DNA of 64,000 nt. Origin: Nitrospirillum pindoramense. GTDB taxonomy: Bacteria; Pseudomonadota; Alphaproteobacteria; Azospirillales; Azospirillaceae. This document shows positions 43,802-50,203 of the stretch, one piece after another. The position numbers were made by a program, and so were the translations under genes. The notes below the pieces were generated by a model. That model did not search any database. It was given only the letters and a program-made list of their open reading frames with translations, and was not told where the DNA came from. The stretch covers positions 124,001 through 188,000 of the forward strand of contig NZ_VITR01000008.1 of the NCBI RefSeq assembly GCF_007827955.1, given 5' to 3'. The stretch's first letter is position 1. Every line of letters begins with the position of its first letter.

Positions 43802-46453
43802 ATGACCACGCACCGCTTTTCGACCGCCTGCCGTCTTGCCTTGCTGACCGGCTGCGCCCTGGTGGCGCTGCGCCCAGCGCCTGCGCTGGCCCAGACGGCC
43901 GGCGGGGATGATGACTTGCAGGAGATCACCATCACCGGGCAGCGCACATCCAACCTGCGCGCCACGGCGGTCAAACGCGACGCGGTGCAGGTGCTGGACG
44001 CGGTCTCGGCGGATGAGACGGGGACCCTGCCCGATTTCAACGTGGCCGACGCCCTGAAGCGCGTGGCCGGCGTCAACGTCCTGATTTATCAGGGCGAGCC
44101 GCGCTTCGTGACCATCCGGGGGTTCGACGCCAACTATGACACCGTGACCATCGACGGCTTCACCTTCGCCACCCCGGACAGCGGCGGCCGGCAGGTCTAC
44201 ATGGAAACCCTGCCGTCCAACCTGGCGCAGCGGATGGAGGTGTACAAGTCCGGTTCCCCCGACCTGGACGGGCATGCGGTTGGCGGTGTGGTCAACCTGG
44301 TGACGCCCAGCGCCTTCGACTTTCCCGACGGCACCACGGTGGTTTCGGCCAAGGGCGGCTACAACCTCCAACGCGACGATGCCGGCGGGCGCACCCCGGC
44401 GGGCGAGGGGCAGGTGCGCTCCTCCTGGCAATTCGGCCGGGATGACCAGTTCGGCCTGCTGGTGTCCGCCAGCTATTGGGAACGGGATATCTTCGTCCCG
44501 CAGGAGGAGACGGCCGCAGCCACCAACTGGTACCAGGCCAACGGCAAGCCGGCGGCGACGGCCTATGGCGGCAATGGCATCGCCGTGCCGGCCGGCCGCC
44601 TCTGGTACAACTACCAGGATGACCGCCGGCGCCTGGGCACCAGCGCCCGCCTGGACTGGAAGCCCAGCCCCCAGCTGAGCGCCCACCTGTCGTCCTTCTA
44701 TTACTATCAGCATGAGACGGCGGTGCGGAACGACCTGAACGCCGCCGTCAACGCCGGCGCGACGGACGCCGGCCAGACGGAAACCAGCGGCACCTTGTCA
44801 TCGGTCAACCAGTACGCCCAGAGGGCCAACCTCAACTTCACGCGCAAGCTTTGGGGCGTGAACAGCGGCGCCAGTTACACCTTCGCCGGCGATCTGGTCG
44901 CCGATTTGGGCGGCAGCTGGTCCCGCGCCTTGCTGGACAACCCGCAGATCTTCGACCGCTTCACGCAGAGCAATTTGGCCTTCACCTACGACACCAGCGG
45001 CGACGCGCCGCTGTTTACGGCCGTGGACGGCGGCAAGGCCCACAACTGGGCGCTCTATAATCAGAACTACCGCCAGTTCCAGGACTATCAGCTGGGTGAG
45101 AACGTCTTCGACGTCCAGGCCAGCCTATCCCGCCATGTCGGGCCGGAAGACCGGGGCCTGGGCTTCAAGGTGGGCGCCAAATGGGTGGGCACGCGGCAGG
45201 ACAACAGCCTGACGCAGACCACCTACAACGCCGGCGGTTATACCCTGGCCGACGCCTTCGCCGGCCAGTACACCTGCGGCTATACCTGCAACGATGGCGG
45301 CATCCCGCTGATCAGCCAGACCCTGGCGGACCAGGCCTTCCGGCGCAGCTACGCCAAAGTGGCCGCCGCCTATGCCGGCTCCGCCGCGCAGACCAGCGAC
45401 ACCGCCTCGGCCCTGGGCGGCGATTACCGGGTGAGCGAGGATATCTACGCCGGCTATGGGCTGCTGGCCTATACCGCAGATTGGGGACGGGTACAGGCCG
45501 GCGCCCGGGTGGAGGGCACGCGCTTCACCTCCGACGGCTATGTGAAGACCAATGGCGTCATTGGCCCGGCGACGTCGGACAAGAGCTACACCACCCCCCT
45601 GCCCTCGATCACGGGAACGGTGCACACCAGCGATGACAGCCAGTTGCGCCTGGCCTACAGCCGCACCCTGGGACGGCCCCGCTATTCCGACCAGGCCACC
45701 CACGGCGGCTCGCTCTCCACCACCGGCGCCATTTACACCCTGTCCCAGGGCAATCCGGACCTGAAGCCCCGCCTGTCCGACAATATCGATGTCGCGGAGG
45801 AATGGTATCTGGACCACGGCCGGGGGCTGGTCTCGCTGGGCGGATACTACAAGACCATCCATAATGAGATCTTCACCTTCACCCAGACGGAAACGCTGCC
45901 GGTGAACGGCGTGAACGCCCCGGTAAACGTCTCCGAGGCGCGCAACTCCCCGCATGACGCCATCGTCAAGGGGCTGGAGTTCAATTTCATCCACGACTTC
46001 GATTTCCTGCCGGAGCCGTTTTCCGGCTTCGGCATCGCCGCCAATGGCATGATGTCGTGGACCAGCTTCCCCATCATCCTGGGCGACGGCACGGTGGTGG
46101 ACCGGCATGAGCTGCCGCAGCAGGCCAACCGCGTCTTCAACGTCTCGCTCTACTATGAAGGCGAAAAGCTGCATGGCCGCATCGCCTGGAATCACACCGG
46201 GAGGATGTGGGACGACCGTTATTCGAACCTGACCGGGGCGGCCGTCTACTACCAGAACCGCGACTACATGCCGGCCGACCGCTTGGACCTGCAGTTGTCC
46301 TACGATGTCAGCCACATGCTGTCAGTCAGCGTCACCGTGCAGAACTTGACCGGCGAGGACGTGCGGGAAAATGACGGCCGCGACCTGGAACTGGGACGGC
46401 AATATATCGGCTTCGCCCCCACCGTCATGCTGGGCGCGGCCCTGCGCTTCTGA
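43802..46453 (+). CDS. TonB-dependent receptor (883 aa)
   Basis: Outer-membrane transporter. The ATG at 43802 is preceded by GGGGGAG at 8 nt. The in-frame ATG at 43757 lies inside the operator palindrome and is rejected. A signal peptide ends at ALA (about residue 30), followed by LQEITITGQR (TonB box region), plug with TIDGFTF, and a barrel ending with VMLGAALRF. It sits between a ROK regulator and a 2H phosphoesterase gene (36-nt gap), so its ligand may be a phosphodiester-containing or sugar compound. Confidence 0.9.
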   Translation: MTTHRFSTACRLALLTGCALVALRPAPALAQTAGGDDDLQEITITGQRTSNLRATAVKRDAVQVLDAVSADETGTLPDFNVADALKRVAGVNVLIYQGEPRFVTIRGFDANYDTVTIDGFTFATPDSGGRQVYMETLPSNLAQRMEVYKSGSPDLDGHAVGGVVNLVTPSAFDFPDGTTVVSAKGGYNLQRDDAGGRTPAGEGQVRSSWQFGRDDQFGLLVSASYWERDIFVPQEETAAATNWYQANGKPAATAYGGNGIAVPAGRLWYNYQDDRRRLGTSARLDWKPSPQLSAHLSSFYYYQHETAVRNDLNAAVNAGATDAGQTETSGTLSSVNQYAQRANLNFTRKLWGVNSGASYTFAGDLVADLGGSWSRALLDNPQIFDRFTQSNLAFTYDTSGDAPLFTAVDGGKAHNWALYNQNYRQFQDYQLGENVFDVQASLSRHVGPEDRGLGFKVGAKWVGTRQDNSLTQTTYNAGGYTLADAFAGQYTCGYTCNDGGIPLISQTLADQAFRRSYAKVAAAYAGSAAQTSDTASALGGDYRVSEDIYAGYGLLAYTADWGRVQAGARVEGTRFTSDGYVKTNGVIGPATSDKSYTTPLPSITGTVHTSDDSQLRLAYSRTLGRPRYSDQATHGGSLSTTGAIYTLSQGNPDLKPRLSDNIDVAEEWYLDHGRGLVSLGGYYKTIHNEIFTFTQTETLPVNGVNAPVNVSEARNSPHDAIVKGLEFNFIHDFDFLPEPFSGFGIAANGMMSWTSFPIILGDGTVVDRHELPQQANRVFNVSLYYEGEKLHGRIAWNHTGRMWDDRYSNLTGAAVYYQNRDYMPADRLDLQLSYDVSHMLSVSVTVQNLTGEDVRENDGRDLELGRQYIGFAPTVMLGAALRF

Positions 46454-46488
46454 CGCCCCTCATCAATTCGGAAAACCAAAGGCCACCG

Positions 46489-47286
46489 ATGCCCGACCCT
46501 GATACCGTCCGCCGCGCCCTGCTGGGCGTTCTGGGCACAAGCCTGCTGGCCACGTCGGCGCGGGCGCAACCGACCGGCGACGGGTCGTCCCGCCCCGACC
46601 GCCCACCCGATGTGGGCCGCAAGTTCTGGCCCGATGGCCGGGTGAAGCCCTTCATGGGCAACACCATCATCTGCCATCTGCCGCAGCAGGGGGAAAACGC
46701 CGCGGCCTTCGGTGCCCTCCTGGACATTTATCGCGAGGCGCCGGCCCACGCTTTCAGCCGCAAGATCACCTTGCTGCCGCCCTCCAGCTATCACATGACC
46801 GTCTTCGGCGGCGCCAACGATGTGGAACGAAAGTCCGGGCTGTGGCCCAGCACCATCCCGCTGGACGCCCCCATGGCGGACTGCGACCACTTGCTGGGGG
46901 ATCGGCTGCGCGCCTTCGCGCTGGACTGCGACCTGCCGCTGCGCATGAGGGTGGACCCGGCGGAGCCCGCCCCCGGCGAGGGCCCGCTGACCCTGCGCCT
47001 GCTGCCGGCCGACGCGGCCGAGGATCGCAAGCTGCGCATCCTGCGGGACCGCCTGTCCGCCTGCCTGGACATCCGCGCGCCCGGCCATGACCGCTATCGC
47101 TTCCACATCACCATCGCCTATCAAATCGATTGGCTGACGGCGGCGGAGGAGCAGGACTACCGCGCGGCCCTGCGGCTGTGGAAGGCCCGGCTGCGGGACG
47201 CCAGCCCCCTGATCCTGCTGGGGGCGCCGGAATACTGCACCCTGAAGGACATGTTCGCCTTCCAGCGCCAGTTCTTCCTGGCCTGA
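46489..47286 (+). CDS. Exported DUF1868 protein, 2H phosphoesterase superfamily
   Basis: A 265-aa protein with an N-terminal export signal (RRALLGVLG core, ARA cleavage near residue 26). Two HxT motifs, His102-Met-Thr104 and His206-Ile-Thr208, are the paired catalytic motifs of 2H phosphoesterases, which cleave cyclic or small phosphodiesters. The spacing of about 100 residues fits the two-lobed fold. It lies 36 nt after the TonB receptor and probably shares its mRNA. The substrate is unknown; a periplasmic role together with the phospholipase C is inferred from context. Confidence 0.75.
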   Translation: MPDPDTVRRALLGVLGTSLLATSARAQPTGDGSSRPDRPPDVGRKFWPDGRVKPFMGNTIICHLPQQGENAAAFGALLDIYREAPAHAFSRKITLLPPSSYHMTVFGGANDVERKSGLWPSTIPLDAPMADCDHLLGDRLRAFALDCDLPLRMRVDPAEPAPGEGPLTLRLLPADAAEDRKLRILRDRLSACLDIRAPGHDRYRFHITIAYQIDWLTAAEEQDYRAALRLWKARLRDASPLILLGAPEYCTLKDMFAFQRQFFLA

Positions 47287-47319
47287 GAGCCTGTCCGCGT
47301 GTGCGGTATTGGCGCCGCA

Positions 47320-47366
47320 CTATTCATTGCGATAGCGCAGCAGCCAGAAAATAGTCGGAATTTGGC
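47320..47366 (-). pseudogene. Remnant of a second copy of the membrane (immunity-like) protein gene
   Basis: Read on the - strand, this stretch encodes GQIPTIFWLLRYRNE then stop TAG. The intact gene at 48109-48534 ends CQISTIIWLLRYRKE and TAG. The DNA matches the end of the intact gene at about 80 percent over about 45 nt, including the stop codon; upstream similarity is lost. I read it as the surviving 3' end of a duplicated gene. The rest of the 290-nt gap (47287-47576) holds nothing else I can name. Confidence 0.65.
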
Positions 47367-47576
47367 CTGGTAATAAATTTCGTTTATCTTTTCTGAACTG
47401 CAATGCTATGCAGCGTCAGGCGTTCTGCGGCGTGATGAGAAAGACCTATTCTCATTCCACTTTACTGATCATTATCCGGGATAAACTGTTCCAGAACCAC
47501 CAGGCTACCAGGCCCTATGCCCGCAATACGAGAGACGATATTGAGTATAATGTGTCATATTCCGGTTGAGATCAGC

Positions 47577-48032
47577 TTATTGGGCTGCCGATTTGGTCGC
47601 CGCCATCGATAAATCTTGGCATAATGAGTCCAGACCAGCCGGGCATGACGACGTAGACAGCGTCTTGATGCGGTCCAAATCCCGGGTGTCCAGCGTGGCG
47701 TCAACGTGGCGCAGTACGAAGTCCTTCAGTTGTGCATGACGCTGGATCAGCGTGCCCAACTGAGGCAATGTCTTCCAATGGTCGACCAACAGCCGCGCCA
47801 CGGCCTCTGAATTGCCTTCGGCGATTTCACCGTCGTCGCAATGCCCGTACTTGGCATAGGCGTCGTAGACCTTGGCCCAGCTATTCATCTGGTCGACCAT
47901 TTCGTCAGCCTTTTCCGCATCCTTCGGAGTGCAGGTCTTTCCGTAAGCCGGTATCATGCTGAACAGCGCTATACTGACCGCAGCGCATGCGACGGCGGTG
48001 ATGTTGGTCCGTATATGGCTGGGTCCTTGCAT
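47577..48032 (-). CDS. Small secreted four-cysteine protein, T6SS-cassette associated
   Basis: A 151-aa protein of no family I can name. GAGG stands 8 nt before the ATG. A signal peptide (ACAAVSIALFSMIPAYG) gives a mature protein of about 120 residues with four cysteines (TCTP, GHCDD, SSCPAG, SLCQD), which could form two disulfides in the periplasm. The segment GNSEAVARLLVDHW is helical and acidic/basic mixed. It lies 76 nt after the candidate immunity gene and on the same strand. It could be a second, periplasmic immunity factor or an accessory protein; neither is shown. Confidence 0.6.
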   Translation of the reverse strand: MQGPSHIRTNITAVACAAVSIALFSMIPAYGKTCTPKDAEKADEMVDQMNSWAKVYDAYAKYGHCDDGEIAEGNSEAVARLLVDHWKTLPQLGTLIQRHAQLKDFVLRHVDATLDTRDLDRIKTLSTSSCPAGLDSLCQDLSMAATKSAAQ

Positions 48033-48108
48033 GCACCAAACCTCAATGACGTGGTCGGCATCCCGTACCCGATAAGCCCGCCCCAGCCACGCAACATTCT
48101 CCGTGAGA

Positions 48109-48534
48109 CTATTCCTTACGGTAGCGCAACAGCCAGATGATAGTAGAAATTTGGCATAGGGCAGCTAAGCTCGTGTCATAGACTGCCACAAATCGCTCTC
48201 CCCCTCCCGCTGAAACCTGGAGATTGGCGAAAAATAAAGATAACACGGCAATTGTTGCTATAATCTCCATTATAAAAATAGAGATAATTGCATTTCTGAC
48301 CACTTCCTGAAAGCGAGCAGGCACTTTCTCCCAAAAAATTAATCTAGGAGAATATAATAAAATTATCATGAGCATGAACGCGAAAAATGTGACTGCATCG
48401 TCATTTGGATGAATATTCAAATTCCCCATAAAACTGTTTACCAAAATCGGGAGACCCAAAGCTGCGACAGCAAAATTGAATATGTACCAGCTTGTTGGCT
48501 TTTTACCAATAGATTGATCATTATTTGGGATCAT
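48109..48534 (-). CDS. Four-helix inner-membrane protein, candidate immunity protein
   Basis: A 141-aa hydrophobic protein with four predicted membrane segments (about residues 17-36, 46-66, 80-104 and 116-135) and a basic C-terminus (LLRYRKE). Its ATG overlaps the stop of the upstream 319-aa gene by 4 nt (ATGA), so the two are translationally coupled. DNA here is strongly AT-rich (18 of 60 G+C at 48241-48300) against GC-rich flanks. A membrane protein coupled to a protein with a hydrophobic hairpin fits immunity to a membrane-acting toxin. No homologue is known to me. Confidence 0.65.
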   Translation of the reverse strand: MIPNNDQSIGKKPTSWYIFNFAVAALGLPILVNSFMGNLNIHPNDDAVTFFAFMLMIILLYSPRLIFWEKVPARFQEVVRNAIISIFIMEIIATIAVLSLFFANLQVSAGGGERFVAVYDTSLAALCQISTIIWLLRYRKE

Positions 48535-49490
48535 CTCTTCACCGCTGCACTGTGTATCTGAAGCCTTTGTGAAATTCCCCGTAAGCGGGCTTCTTTTTCT
48601 TCCTCCTTTAAATTGGTTAGATGCTCGTTAAAAAGCAACGCCCACCCACCAGTGGATGCAGCCCGTGGAGAAATTTCAAGCGCGAAAGCAATTTGAATTT
48701 TATTGGATATTTCTCGGGAACGAGCGTGCGCCCGCTCAGCAACATTCGCAAAACGTTCGGCACGCGCGCTATTTGACGTGCGCGCGGCCATATTTTCCGC
48801 CGCACGAGCAGTATTTTCCAATTTATATATAGCACGAGCCTCAGAAATTTCTCGCCAAACTTTGGGAAGTCCTGCAGCAAAATCTGGAAGAGTCAACAGA
48901 GTAGCGATAATTCTATATTTCTCCGTTTGCTTCTTGTAATTCTCTGCATCTTCTTCATTGCCCTGAAGTTCCATTCCATAAGCGCGACCATCAGCATAGA
49001 GCAGATATCCACTAGCACCTAAGGCGACCAGACCAAGCATACCCAATCCGGTTGGGATTAGAATTAAAGAAGTTGCCACACAGAACACATCGATGGCGAT
49101 GCCCATCGTATCGTCATTATGCGAAAAAGCTCTATCAATAACACGATTAATATTCCCAGACATTGCCAACTGGGCCTGGGTTTGCACCAGATCCGATTGG
49201 ACCTGGGCTTCCATGCAGCGTTCTATAAAGGCTTTGGCCCTCCCCCAGAAACCTGTTGGCGGCGCAGGTTTCGGCACGGCTTCAGGAATATGGCTCCAAT
49301 GAAAAACTAAAACATCTCCGAATCCATCTGCATCCAGTACCGGTGCGCGCAAAGGATATAAATATCCGTTGGAAGCCCAGCTAATTCCGACAGCCGGGCC
49401 ACATGCATGGTCTACAAACATCGATAGATGGCTAGCGGCATCCTGCTGATCACGATAGGGGCCCCAATTACTATCTAATCCATAAGCCAT
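48531..49490 (-). CDS. Candidate T6SS effector with hydrophobic hairpin (319 aa)
   Basis: Unrecognised protein encoded directly after hcp. GGAG stands 7 nt before the ATG. No signal peptide. Residues about 1-70 are a compact Trp/Gly/Asp-rich region; 80-125 are helical; 129-166 form two adjacent hydrophobic segments joined at PTGLG, the second Gly-rich, like a membrane-inserting hairpin; 175-319 are charged, Ala/Glu/Arg-rich and helical. Order hcp - this gene - overlapping membrane gene, together with low GC, is the usual layout of an Hcp-linked cargo and its immunity. A pore-forming or depolarising toxin is inferred, with no catalytic motif seen. Confidence 0.6.
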   Translation of the reverse strand: MAYGLDSNWGPYRDQQDAASHLSMFVDHACGPAVGISWASNGYLYPLRAPVLDADGFGDVLVFHWSHIPEAVPKPAPPTGFWGRAKAFIERCMEAQVQSDLVQTQAQLAMSGNINRVIDRAFSHNDDTMGIAIDVFCVATSLILIPTGLGMLGLVALGASGYLLYADGRAYGMELQGNEEDAENYKKQTEKYRIIATLLTLPDFAAGLPKVWREISEARAIYKLENTARAAENMAARTSNSARAERFANVAERAHARSREISNKIQIAFALEISPRAASTGGWALLFNEHLTNLKEEEKEARLRGISQRLQIHSAAVKR

Positions 49491-49538
49491 GGCGAATCTC
49501 CGACCAGAGCTAGAACTTTATTCTTACATGCTCACGCA

Positions 49539-49567
49539 AACCCTGCGGGCAAAATGCCCGCAGGGTT
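49539..49567 (-). terminator. Strong stem-loop between hcp and the effector candidate
   Basis: AACCCTGCGGGCA (49539-49551) pairs perfectly over 13 bp with 49555-49567 around a 3-nt loop, 12 nt past the hcp stop. On the - strand it is followed by TGCGTGAGC, not a T-run, so it may act as an mRNA-stabilising element or partial attenuator that keeps hcp output well above effector output. Confidence 0.6.
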
Positions 49568-49579
49568 GCTGCTACTCGA

Positions 49580-50056
49580 TCAAGCCGACTTGGTGGTGGC
49601 CAGGTCGTAGGAGGCGATGATCGGGGACTGCGGATTGTGCTGGCTGTCGTACGGAGTGTACTTCATCTCCACCTTGGTGAAGTTCAGCACGATCTGCTCT
49701 TCCGGACGGTCGCTGGACGCCGAGATGTTGTAGGACGAGATCAGGGTGTTGGTCAGGGTGAACTCGATGTAGGTGTCACCCGGGTTGCCGGCGGTGACGA
49801 TGTGGATCTTGGCGGTCACGCCCGTGCGACCGCTGCAGGCCTGGGAGAACAGCTTCACGGAGGAGCTGTCGCTGGTCTTGGTCAGGACGACTTCGCGCAC
49901 CGACGGCTCGGACCCTTCGCGGTTGGCGGTGGCGCCAGCCAGGGTGTTCATGGACCGGGTCACGCCCCACTGCAGGGTCTTGATGTCGGTCCACTGCTGG
50001 TGGTTCTGCTGGGTGGCGTCGCCGGAGATGCCGTCGATCTGCAGGTAAATGGGCAT
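49580..50056 (-). CDS. hcp: T6SS tube protein Hcp (TssD)
   Basis: A 158-aa Hcp1-family protein that stacks as hexameric rings into the inner tube and carries small effectors. The start IYLQIDGISGDAT, the middle segment REVVLTKTSDSSSVKLF and the C-terminal VLNFTKVEMKYTPYD are diagnostic. GAGGAG lies 8 nt upstream, the strongest ribosome-binding site in this region, fitting high expression. It follows clpV by 147 nt; that gap contains two small GC hairpins (about 50160-50207) that may separate the transcripts. Confidence 0.96.
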   Translation of the reverse strand: MPIYLQIDGISGDATQQNHQQWTDIKTLQWGVTRSMNTLAGATANREGSEPSVREVVLTKTSDSSSVKLFSQACSGRTGVTAKIHIVTAGNPGDTYIEFTLTNTLISSYNISASSDRPEEQIVLNFTKVEMKYTPYDSQHNPQSPIIASYDLATTKSA

Positions 50057-50203
50057 TCGTAGTTCTCCTCACTTCATGGACTTTGGTTGAACGCGGGTTT
50101 GCGTCGATGCACCGGACTGGCGGGCGGCCAGCGGCCGGTGCGGTAGGTACGGTGCGCCGGGTGACCCCAAGCGGCTTGGGTCCGGGCGGGGCCTTGGCGG
50201 CCC

